Source of the DNA: Streptomyces dioscori
Lineage (GTDB): Bacteria; Actinomycetota; Actinomycetes; Streptomycetales; Streptomycetaceae
Assembly (NCBI RefSeq): GCF_003024195.1
Contig: NZ_KZ679063.1
Coordinates: forward strand, 1 to 64,000
Length of the DNA stretch: 64,000 nt
Direction: 5' to 3'
Shown here piece after piece: positions 24,477 to 31,473 of this stretch. How positions within the stretch are numbered: the stretch's first letter is position 1; each line of letters begins with the position of its first letter. The notes under the pieces were generated by a model. The model did not search any database, had not been told where the DNA came from, and worked only from the letters and a program-made list of their open reading frames with translations. A program made the position numbers and the translations under genes.

Positions 24477-25247
24477 TCAACGACGTCCGGAGGCGTCCTG
24501 CGGATTCCACGAGCGAAGTTTGTCCGGGTTGAGGACGACCCAGACCTGAACGGCCCGGTGGCCCGCGACGTCGAGGCCGATCACCGCGGCCACCTGGTCG
24601 TCGTAGCGGGCGACGAGTCCGGTGCGGCCGTTGACGGAACGGGTGTGCAGGCTGGTGCGGGGACGCCGGGCGAGGAGCGTCAGCAGACAGTGGGCGATCC
24701 GCTCGTTGCCGTGGACGGGTTCGGTCAGTGCGCGAACCTTGCCACCGCCGTCGAAGAACGCGATGGCGTCGGGCGCCAGCAGGGCTGCCAGAGATGCCGG
24801 ATCCTCCGTGGCACACGCCTGCTGGACGGCCTGGACCACGGTGTCGTGCCGCTCCGTGGTGGTGGGCCGTGAGCGGCGTCCCTGGAGACTCCTGAGGGCC
24901 TGGTCGACCGGATTGGTCGGTTCGCTGCGCTCGGGCTCGGGCTCGGTGCACCCCATGCTCTCCGCGACCGTACCGGGGGCCGTACCGATACCTTCGGAGT
25001 GCCCGTCCCGCGGTCCCGACAGCGTCGAACGGGACAGGCAGACCGCACCCCCGACCTGCACGAGCCAGGCGCGGGGCGCCGTCACGCACCTCCGCTCGGG
25101 CGCGGACAGGGCGTACCAGCGCCGATAGGTCTCCGCGACGACCTCCTCGGCCGCACCGCTGTCACCCGTCACCCAGAACGCGATGTCCAGCAGATGCCGT
25201 CGCTCGTCGAGCAGCTCTGCGATCGGCACCGCACCCTCGTGATCCAT
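24477..25247 (-). CDS. ECF41-derived sigma-like protein lacking region 4 (256 aa)
   Basis: Residues 1-75 resemble sigma region 2 (ELLDERRHLLDIAFWVTGDS, EEVVAETYRRWYALS). The middle (76-135) is a disordered Pro/Glu/Ser linker where region 4 should be. No WLPEP and no helix-turn-helix are present. Residues 136-245 are the SnoaL/NTF2-like extension of ECF41 factors with DGGGK at 166-170 and NPDKL at 240-244. Without region 4 it should not recognise a -35 element on its own, so a regulatory or anti-sigma-like role is more likely than transcription initiation. ATG at 25247 with a weak ribosome site. Preceded by an exact TGTCACA-N16-GGTC site and divergent from qcrB. Confidence 0.75.
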   Translation of the reverse strand: MDHEGAVPIAELLDERRHLLDIAFWVTGDSGAAEEVVAETYRRWYALSAPERRCVTAPRAWLVQVGGAVCLSRSTLSGPRDGHSEGIGTAPGTVAESMGCTEPEPERSEPTNPVDQALRSLQGRRSRPTTTERHDTVVQAVQQACATEDPASLAALLAPDAIAFFDGGGKVRALTEPVHGNERIAHCLLTLLARRPRTSLHTRSVNGRTGLVARYDDQVAAVIGLDVAGHRAVQVWVVLNPDKLRSWNPQDASGRR

Positions 25248-25285
25248 ACGGCACCCACTTTTCCCTTGTGTGCGTTTGACACCCT

Positions 25286-25312
25286 GACCGGTCAGCCGCA
25301 GAGCATGTGACA
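25286..25312 (-). promoter_or_regulatory. ECF41-like promoter of the sigma-like gene
   Basis: Minus strand TGTCACA (25312-25306), 16 bases, GGTC (25289-25286) then AGGG. About 40 bases before the ATG at 25247. Suggests that the protein is made under the same sigma whose domain it carries. Confidence 0.75.
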
Positions 25313-25370
25313 CGCCTTCGGATCCTGCTGGCGACACGGTGTTCTGACGCGACCACTGTGCGGCACTGAC

Positions 25371-25397
25371 CGTCACACCTTCGTGAACTGCTCTGTC
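25371..25397 (+). promoter_or_regulatory. Weaker ECF41-like promoter of the cytochrome b gene
   Basis: CGTCACA (25371-25377), 16 bases, TGTC (25394-25397). One mismatch in each box relative to the exact sites, but the position, about 50 bases before the gene and divergent from 25286-25312, matches the paired layout seen at the YceI and NmrA loci. Confidence 0.45.
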
Positions 25398-25445
25398 GTA
25401 CTGGTAGCAGGTCACGGTGGTACGCGCAGTGGAACGAGGTAGAAG

Positions 25446-27161
25446 ATGAGACGCAAGGACCGACCCCTCGAAGCAGGTGGCCCCACCGAACCGACGAAAG
25501 AAGCCCGGACGACCGGACCCCGGAGGGGTCGAAGGGGCGAGAGGCTCGCCGACTGGGCGGACGCCCGACTGGGATACCGCTCCTCGTCGAAAGACTTGCT
25601 GCGCAGGGCCGTCCCGGACCACTGGTCGTTCATGCTCGGGCAGATCTGTGTCTACAGCTTCCTCGTCCTCGTCGTCACAGGTGTCTACCTGACCTTCTAC
25701 TTCCATCCGTCGTCGGAGCAGGTGGTCTACCAGGGCAGTTACGCGCCACTGCGCGGGCTGCTGGTGTCCGAGGCGTTCGACTCGACGATGCACATCTCCT
25801 TCGACGTCCGCGGCGGCCTGCTCATCCGCCAGGCGCACCACTGGGCGGCTCTCGTCTTCGTGGCCGCCCTGTTCGTCCACATGATGCGAGTCTTCTTCAC
25901 CGGTGCCTTCCGCAAGCCCCGCGAGATCCACTGGGTGCTCGGCTTCCTGCTGCTGATCCTGGCCATGTTCGGCGGACTGACCGGATACGACCTGCCGGAC
26001 GACCTCCTGTCCGGAACCGGACTCGCGGTGGTCAACGGAACGATCCTCTCCATGCCGATCGTCGGCACGTACCTCTCCATGCTTCTGTTCGGCGGAGAGT
26101 TCCCGGGGAACGACCTGGTGGCCCGGTTCAACACCATCCACGTCCTGATCATCCCGGCCCTCATCGCCGCGCTGTTCGTCGCCCGTGCGGCGCTGTCCGT
26201 CCGCCACCGGCCGGCTCAGCACGCCGGCCCCGGACGCACGAACGAGAACGTCGTAGGAATTCCGCTCAAGGTGTACGCGGTGAAGTCCGCAGGGTATTTC
26301 TTCCTGGTCTCGGGCTTCATCCTCGTCATCGCGGCGCTCGTACAGATCAACCCCGTCTGGGACTACGGGCCCTACCGGCCGGACCAGGTCTCGGCGGGCT
26401 CACAACCCGACTGGTACATGGGCGTGGCCGACGGCCTCCTGCGCGTGATGCCCGGCTGGGAGCTCGGCTTCCGGGGCCACACCCTCGCCCTCGACAACCT
26501 CGTCCCGCTGCTCGTGGGCGCCGGCCTCTTCCTCGCCATGGGTGCCTATCCGTTCGTCGAGGCCTGGGCGACCGGCGACGACCGTGAACAGCATCTGCTC
26601 GACAGGCCGCGCAACAGGCCCGTGCGCACCGCTCTCGGGGCGGCCTGGCTGAGCGTGTACCTGGTCGCGCTGATCGGCGCCGCGAACGACATCATCGCCA
26701 TCAGGCTGCACGTCTCGGTCGACGACGTCACGTGGGCGGTCCGCGTCGGCCTCTTCGTCGTCCCCCTCATCGTCTACTTCGTCACGAAACGGTGGGCCCT
26801 CGGCCTCCAGCGGCGCGACCGCGACAAGGTACTGCACGGTCGTGAGACGGGAGTCATCAAACGCCTCCCGAACGGTGAGTTCGTGGAAGTGCACGAGCCG
26901 CTCAGCCAGGAGGAGCTGCACAAGCTCACGGCACACGAGCAGTACGCGCCGCTCGCTGCGGTGTCGCCCCCCAAGGCCGTGAACGGCACACCCGTGCCGG
27001 TGCCGGTGCCGGAGCGTGCACAGCGTCTGCGGATCGGGATCAGCCGGGGCCTCCACGGCGCCGGCGCACAGATCCGCAAGCCCACCGCCCATGAATACAC
27101 GCAGATGACGGGCGGACATGCGTCTGACGGTGACGGTTCACAGAATGACGACGGCGTGTAG
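25446..27161 (+). CDS. Stand-alone cytochrome b subunit, QcrB paralogue (571 aa), one haem ligand missing
   Basis: Cytochrome b of the actinobacterial bc1 type: eight or nine membrane helices, helix B QAHHWAALVFVAALFVHMM with His131 and His145, a quinol-site QPDWY near residue 323, and a long cytoplasmic C-terminal tail (VIKRLPNGEFVEVHEPL). In helix D His232 is present (IHVLIIPALIAALFVAR), but the partner 15 residues on, a His in ordinary QcrB, is Arg247. One of the two b haems may be absent or differently ligated. The qcrC and qcrA partners are missing, so it is not the housekeeping operon. It may exchange with the main complex under stress or serve another electron route. Divergent from the sigma-like gene. 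Confidence 0.88.
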   Translation: MRRKDRPLEAGGPTEPTKEARTTGPRRGRRGERLADWADARLGYRSSSKDLLRRAVPDHWSFMLGQICVYSFLVLVVTGVYLTFYFHPSSEQVVYQGSYAPLRGLLVSEAFDSTMHISFDVRGGLLIRQAHHWAALVFVAALFVHMMRVFFTGAFRKPREIHWVLGFLLLILAMFGGLTGYDLPDDLLSGTGLAVVNGTILSMPIVGTYLSMLLFGGEFPGNDLVARFNTIHVLIIPALIAALFVARAALSVRHRPAQHAGPGRTNENVVGIPLKVYAVKSAGYFFLVSGFILVIAALVQINPVWDYGPYRPDQVSAGSQPDWYMGVADGLLRVMPGWELGFRGHTLALDNLVPLLVGAGLFLAMGAYPFVEAWATGDDREQHLLDRPRNRPVRTALGAAWLSVYLVALIGAANDIIAIRLHVSVDDVTWAVRVGLFVVPLIVYFVTKRWALGLQRRDRDKVLHGRETGVIKRLPNGEFVEVHEPLSQEELHKLTAHEQYAPLAAVSPPKAVNGTPVPVPVPERAQRLRIGISRGLHGAGAQIRKPTAHEYTQMTGGHASDGDGSQNDDGV

Positions 27162-27357
27162 CCCACTTTCTCGAACCCGCACCCGCCGCGCGGACACGCA
27201 GTACGAGCGATGCCCGATCGGTGTTGTCTTCCGGCCCCGGCCGCTGCAGCAACGCGACGCGTCGTCGCGGACGGAAAAGGGCGTGATGAGGCTTGCTCGC
27301 CGACGGAACACGCCCCGCCGCGCCGGCTGTCCCGGGGAACGGCCGCCGCCATGGGGG

Positions 27358-28098
27358 TCACCGACCAGCGAGCCAACGGTCGACTGATCCGTGGCCCAGC
27401 TGCGCGTCGGCCCCGGGAAGCAGCGTCCGCTCTTCGAGCAGCGCGCCGAAGAAAGGGGCCCGCGGGTCGGATACGACCTCGCGCAGGGCACCGCGGGCGG
27501 CCAACAGCTTGGCGGTGAGGTCGTCGAGACGGTGCTCCTCGGGACCCGCGACCTCAAGCACGCCGAACAGCGGTAGCCCCACGGCCACATGAGCGACCGA
27601 GGCGGCGACGTCGTCCGTCGACACGGGCCGTACCGGCACGGGCGCCACGTGCACACCGTCCGCGTGGGTGGTCGAGCGCGAAAGGGCCTCCACGGACTCG
27701 AAGAAGGGCGTGGCCCGCACGATGGAGTGAGGGATCGGCGAGCGCCGTAACCGCTCCTCCTGCAGTGCCTTCGCGTGGAAGTACCCGCCTCGCGCACGGT
27801 CGGCGCCGACCAGGGACAAGGCCACATAGTGCTCGGCACCCGCGGTGGCGGCGGCGTCCAAGAGGTTGGCGGTCGCCGCCTCGAAGAACAGCACACTCGT
27901 GGCCTGCGCGCGGGACGGCGCGTCGGTGACGTCCACCACGACGTCGGCGCCGCGCAGGGCGACGGGAAGTCCCTCGCCCGTGACGACGTCTACCCCGTCG
28001 GCGCGAGAGAGAGGGCGGACCTCCACGCCGTGATCCCGCAGTCCGGCGACCGTCCTGGACCCGATGAGCCCGGTGGCACCTGCAACAACGACTCTCAT
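27358..28098 (-). CDS. NmrA-like NAD(P)-binding epimerase/reductase family protein (246 aa)
   Basis: Atypical SDR with GATGLIGSRTVAGL at residues 6-19 as the dinucleotide loop. VVVDVTDAPSRAQATSV and YVALSLVGADRARGGYFHAK follow, the latter carrying a Tyr-x-x-x-Lys, then HSIVRATPFFESV. These are features of NmrA/azoreductase-like NAD(P)H proteins rather than true epimerases. The start MRVVVAGATG at 28098 has GAAAAGG directly before it, very close, so a slightly different start is possible. An exact TGTCACA-N16-GGTC promoter lies at 28172-28198. Oxidoreductases and epimerases of this type are the described neighbours of ECF41 sigmas. Divergent from the cupin gene. Confidence 0.85.
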   Translation of the reverse strand: MRVVVAGATGLIGSRTVAGLRDHGVEVRPLSRADGVDVVTGEGLPVALRGADVVVDVTDAPSRAQATSVLFFEAATANLLDAAATAGAEHYVALSLVGADRARGGYFHAKALQEERLRRSPIPHSIVRATPFFESVEALSRSTTHADGVHVAPVPVRPVSTDDVAASVAHVAVGLPLFGVLEVAGPEEHRLDDLTAKLLAARGALREVVSDPRAPFFGALLEERTLLPGADAQLGHGSVDRWLAGR

Positions 28099-28171
28099 CC
28101 TTTTCGGCGTCTTCCCGTCGACGGTGATGGCGATGGTGGGGGAGGGGGAACTGCGTACCCACCGCTCTTCT

Positions 28172-28198
28172 GACCGTCTGCGGGCAGATAGTGTGACA
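28172..28198 (-). promoter_or_regulatory. ECF41-like promoter of the NmrA-like gene
   Basis: Minus strand TGTCACA (28198-28192), 16 bases, GGTC (28175-28172) then AGAA. The -35 is inside a short palindrome AGTGTGACACT. Confidence 0.75.
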
Positions 28199-28264
28199 CT
28201 GTTCGGCGCCGAACCGACAGACAGCCGACAGGCCGGGACTCGGCAGCGCACCCCGTGCACCCCG

Positions 28265-28291
28265 TGTCACAGATCCGCCGCGCGTCCGGTC
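28265..28291 (+). promoter_or_regulatory. ECF41-like promoter of the second cupin gene
   Basis: TGTCACA (28265-28271), 16 bases, GGTC (28288-28291) then ATTC. About 45 bases before the GTG at 28342. Confidence 0.75.
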
Positions 28292-28341
28292 ATTCCTGGG
28301 AAGAGCCGAGCAGTTCGATCACCCCAGGAAGGTGCGACACA

Positions 28342-28794
28342 GTGTCAGAGAGCCATGCAGGACACATGCACGGGACCGATGCGCAGGAGGGGGCGACGGC
28401 CGGTTGGATGACCGCCGCCAAGATGATCCAGGACGCCTCGCCGATCACCGTCCCGGAGGGTGCCTCGGCCATGACGATCCACGTCGAGTGGGAGCCGGGC
28501 GACCCGGGGACCCCGCCGCACCGGCACTCGGGTCCCGCCTTCGGATACGTCATCGAGGGCGCGGTCCGCTTCGAGCTGGAGGGTGAGCCCGAGCGCGTCG
28601 TGGAGGCGGGCGGCACCTTCTGGGAGCCGGGCGGCGACGTCATCCACTACCAGGACGGCAACGCGCTGACGGACGCGCGGACCCGGTTCGTGGTGACCAT
28701 GCTGTGCGCGCCGGGCAAGCCCATGCTCGAACTGGTCGACGAGGAGGAACTGGCGAAGCGGGTCCATCTGCGTGCCCCGCGGCCCACTGCCTGA
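28342..28794 (+). CDS. Cupin-domain protein (150 aa)
   Basis: Single cupin barrel: motif 1 PGTPPHRHSGPAFGYVIEG (two His and a Tyr/Gly pattern), motif 2 GGTFWEPGGDVIHYQ (His). Acidic residue after HRH is replaced, so the metal site is close to but not identical with canonical cupins. The tail CAPGKPMLELVDEEEL is typical of small actinobacterial cupins of unknown substrate. GTG start at 28342 behind AGGAAGG. An ATG at 28366 is an alternative. Under a TGTCACA promoter and unrelated in detail to the cupin at 3525. Its stop codon is the first unit of a 21-bp tandem repeat. Confidence 0.82.
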   Translation: MSESHAGHMHGTDAQEGATAGWMTAAKMIQDASPITVPEGASAMTIHVEWEPGDPGTPPHRHSGPAFGYVIEGAVRFELEGEPERVVEAGGTFWEPGGDVIHYQDGNALTDARTRFVVTMLCAPGKPMLELVDEEELAKRVHLRAPRPTA

Positions 28795-28850
28795 CCTGTG
28801 GCCCTGCCCGCTTGACCTGTGGCCCCGCCCCCCTGACCCGTGCCCTGCCG
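28790..28850. repeat. 21-bp tandem repeat at the cupin stop codon
   Basis: Units 28790-28810, 28811-28831 and most of a third to 28850, based on CCTGACCTGTGGCCCTGCCC. The TGA of the cupin gene lies in unit 1, so the 3' end of the gene has been multiplied. Confidence 0.7.
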
Positions 28851-28879
28851 TCCGCAACAGCCGCTTGCGGGCGGCAGGG
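28843..28879. terminator. Hairpin between convergent cupin and scoB-like genes
   Basis: 15-bp stem with one G-T pair (28843-28857 with 28865-28879), 7-base loop, in the 135-base gap between two converging genes. A strong bidirectional terminator candidate. Confidence 0.75.
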
Positions 28880-28929
28880 GAAACGGGACGCGGACCGGCG
28901 GGCGGGCGGCGGAGCGGCGGGCGGGCGCC

Positions 28930-29574
28930 TCAGCCGACCGTTCGCCGCGCACCGTGCAGCACCGTCGCCGTGCGTTCGCGGACCGTGTCGGCGCCGACGC
29001 CGGGTGCGGTCTCGTGGAGCGTGAGTCCGTCCGGCCCGACGTCGATGACGGCGAGGTCGGTGATGATGCGGTCGACCACGCCCTTCCCGGTCAGCGGCAG
29101 GGTGCAGTTTTCGACGATCTTCGGTTCGCCGGTCCGGGTGGTGTGTTCCATCAGCACGATGACACGGCGGGCGCCGTGGACGAGGTCCATGGCGCCGCCC
29201 ATGCCCTTGATCATGCGGCCGGGTACGGTCCAGTTGGCCAGGTCGCCGGCCGCGGAGACCTGCATGGCGCCGAGGACGGCGACGTCGACCTTGCCACCGC
29301 GGATCATCCCGAAGGACAGAGCGGAGTCGAAGACGGAAGCGGCCGGGCGCAGCGTCACTGTCTCCTTGCCGGCGTTGATCAGGTCGGGGTCGACGTCCGC
29401 GCGCAGGGGGTGATCACCCACGCCGAGCAGGCCGTTCTCCGAGTGCAGCACCACGTCGACGCCTTCGGGGACATGGGCGGGGATCAGCGTCGGCATCCCG
29501 ATGCCGAGGTTGACGTACTCGCCGTCGCGCAGTTCGGCCGCCGCGCGGGCCGCCATCTCGTCCCGGGTCCTCAT
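28930..29574 (-). CDS. scoB: 3-oxoacid CoA-transferase subunit B (214 aa)
   Basis: Beta subunit of succinyl-CoA:3-oxoacid (acetoacetate) CoA-transferase. Catalytic Glu46 sits in VLHSENGLLG. Other family blocks are YVNLGIGMPTLIP and GAMQVSAAGDLANWTVPGRM, then KGMGGAMDLV. It transfers CoA to a 3-oxoacid through a glutamyl-CoA intermediate in the cytoplasm. It overlaps the alpha-subunit gene by four bases (ATGA), the usual translational coupling. Last gene of an mvaA - HMG-CoA lyase - scoA - scoB series, where its substrate would be acetoacetate. PcaIJ (3-oxoadipate) is the alternative assignment and cannot be excluded by sequence alone. Confidence 0.85.
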   Translation of the reverse strand: MRTRDEMAARAAAELRDGEYVNLGIGMPTLIPAHVPEGVDVVLHSENGLLGVGDHPLRADVDPDLINAGKETVTLRPAASVFDSALSFGMIRGGKVDVAVLGAMQVSAAGDLANWTVPGRMIKGMGGAMDLVHGARRVIVLMEHTTRTGEPKIVENCTLPLTGKGVVDRIITDLAVIDVGPDGLTLHETAPGVGADTVRERTATVLHGARRTVG

Positions 29575-30353
29575 GCGGTCACCTCTCGGACTGTCAGTTT
29601 CTCGATGTCTTTCGCCGCGGCTTGTTCCGAGGTCAGTACGACGACGCGATGGACGTAGATGCCGGGCAGATGCACCTCGTCGGGGCCGAGTTCGCCGGGC
29701 TCGACCAGCTCTTCGACCTCGGCGATCGTGACCCGTCCGGCCATCGCGGCCAGGGGGTTGAAGTTCCGCGCCGAGGAATGGAAGGCGAGGTTTCCGTAGC
29801 GGTCGCCCCGGGCCGCCCGGACCAGGGCGAAGTCCGTGGGGAGGCCGTGTTCGAGGACGTAGTCGCGCTCGACGCCTTCCGTGGTGAAGCGCCGGGTCTC
29901 CTTGGGAGGCGAGGACACGAGGACCTCGCCCTCCGGTCCGTAGCGCAGCGGCATACCTCCGTCGGCGATCACCGTGCCGACCCCGGCGGGTGTGTAGAAG
30001 GCGGGGATGCCGCAGCCGCCTGCGCGAAGCCGCTCGGCGAGGGTGCCCTGCGGAGTGAGCTCGACCTCGACCTCACCGGCGAGATACTGCCGGGCGAACT
30101 CCTTGTTCTCGCCGATGTACGAGGCGGTGATCCGGCGGATCCGCCGCCGCTCCAGCAGGATGCCGAGACCTCGCCCGTCGGTGCCGCAGTTGTTGGACGT
30201 CACGTCGAGGTCCGTCGTGCCGGCGTCGGCGAGAGCTTCGATGAGTACCGTCGGGATGCCGCAGAGCCCGAACCCCCCGACCGCGAGGCCGGCACCGTCG
30301 GCGATGTCGGCCACGGCCGCGGCGGCACTTCCGACGATCTTGTTGACAGGCAT
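29571..30353 (-). CDS. scoA: 3-oxoacid CoA-transferase subunit A (260 aa)
   Basis: Alpha subunit, with the CoA-transferase signature GGFGLCGIPTVLIEAL at 26-41, then TSNNCGTDGRGLGILL and GGCGIPAFYTPAGVGT. Forms the heterodimer or tetramer with the downstream subunit to activate acetoacetate with succinyl-CoA. It lies 22 bases after the HMG-CoA lyase gene on the same strand, so the product of the lyase is handed to the transferase. The start at 30353 has a modest AAAGAG ribosome site. Confidence 0.85.
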   Translation of the reverse strand: MPVNKIVGSAAAAVADIADGAGLAVGGFGLCGIPTVLIEALADAGTTDLDVTSNNCGTDGRGLGILLERRRIRRITASYIGENKEFARQYLAGEVEVELTPQGTLAERLRAGGCGIPAFYTPAGVGTVIADGGMPLRYGPEGEVLVSSPPKETRRFTTEGVERDYVLEHGLPTDFALVRAARGDRYGNLAFHSSARNFNPLAAMAGRVTIAEVEELVEPGELGPDEVHLPGIYVHRVVVLTSEQAAAKDIEKLTVREVTA

Positions 30354-30375
30354 ACGTGTGCTCTTTCTGGGTCGG

Positions 30376-31305
30376 TCAGCCGCCGGCGAGGGCGCGGACG
30401 GTGCGGGAAGGGCTGGGCCGGCCGAGCAGATCGGCGAGCCATGTACTCGTCTCGACGAGCTTGTCCAGATCCACCCCGGTGTCGATGCCGAGGCCCGCGA
30501 GCTGCCACAGCAGATCCTCCGTGGCCAGATTGCCGGTGGCGGACTTCGCGTAGGGGCAGCCGCCCAGCCCGCCGGCGGAGGCGTCGACGGTGGTCACTCC
30601 GTGCCGCAGCGCGGTCAGGGTGTTGGAGAGGGCCTGACCGTAGGTGTCGTGGAAGTGCACCGTGATGCTCTCCACCGGTACGCCGGCCGCGGTGAGGGCG
30701 TCCAGCAGGGCGGCGACCCGGCCGGGAGTGGCGACCCCGATGGTGTCGCCCAGGGACAACTCGGTGCAGCCCAGCGCGATCAGCCGGGTGGCCACCGACA
30801 CCACCTGCGGAACAGGGACCTCGCCCTCCCAGGGGTCGCCCCAGCACATGGAGAGGTAGCCGCGCACCCGCATGCCGGTTTCGCGGGCCCGTCCGACGAC
30901 CGGCGCGAACATCTCCAGTGACTCCTCGACCGTCCGGTTGAGGTTGGCCCTGGCGAAACTCTCCGTCGCCGAACCGAACACCGCGATGTCCTCCACCCCG
31001 AGGTCGACGGCCCGGTCCAGGCCCCGCATGTTGGGGACCAGGACCGGGTACCGCACGCCCGGCCTGCGGTCGATGCGACGCAGGACCTCCTCCGCGTCGG
31101 CGAGTTGGGGCACCCACTTCGGATGGACGAGACCGGTGGTCTCGACGACGCGGTGCCCGGCGTCGACCAGTCGCTCCACCAGCTCCGCCTTCACAGAGGC
31201 CGGGACGGTCGCGGACTCGTTCTGCAGCCCGTCGCGGGGGCCGACTTCGCAGACGGTGACCCGGGCGGGGAGTCCGGGCAGCTGATCGATGCCGTAGCCG
31301 GTCAC
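30376..31305 (-). CDS. Hydroxymethylglutaryl-CoA lyase (309 aa)
   Basis: Cleaves HMG-CoA to acetoacetate and acetyl-CoA. TIM barrel with VTVCEVGPRDGLQNE (metal/substrate Asp and Arg), HFHDTYGQAL (metal His pair) and the lyase signature GLGGCPYAKSATGN with its catalytic Cys. Length matches bacterial MvaB/HmgL. GTG start with GGAGG seven bases upstream. It lies 168 bases downstream of mvaA on the same strand and directly ahead of the CoA-transferase pair. Leucine catabolism is the other common setting, but no methylcrotonyl-CoA carboxylase gene is present and the HMG-CoA reductase is, so mevalonate breakdown fits better. Confidence 0.9.
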   Translation of the reverse strand: MTGYGIDQLPGLPARVTVCEVGPRDGLQNESATVPASVKAELVERLVDAGHRVVETTGLVHPKWVPQLADAEEVLRRIDRRPGVRYPVLVPNMRGLDRAVDLGVEDIAVFGSATESFARANLNRTVEESLEMFAPVVGRARETGMRVRGYLSMCWGDPWEGEVPVPQVVSVATRLIALGCTELSLGDTIGVATPGRVAALLDALTAAGVPVESITVHFHDTYGQALSNTLTALRHGVTTVDASAGGLGGCPYAKSATGNLATEDLLWQLAGLGIDTGVDLDKLVETSTWLADLLGRPSPSRTVRALAGG

Positions 31306-31473
31306 TGGGAAACCTCCGGTGGTGCGGTGCTGTCGGTAGGGCCGGGGCGTAGCGCCGCGGCCGTACCGGGGGCGAATGTTCTGTCGGCGCGACGTGGCCG
31401 ACGGCGGGCGTGCGATGACCTGGACCAGGCCGTCCGTCCGGGCCCGTGCGCCTCTCGGTTGCGCCTGTCGGTG

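Noticed and set aside
24477..26222. Extending the sigma-like gene to a 581-codon frame
   Set aside because: The extra part is antisense to cytochrome b and crosses the divergent promoter pair.
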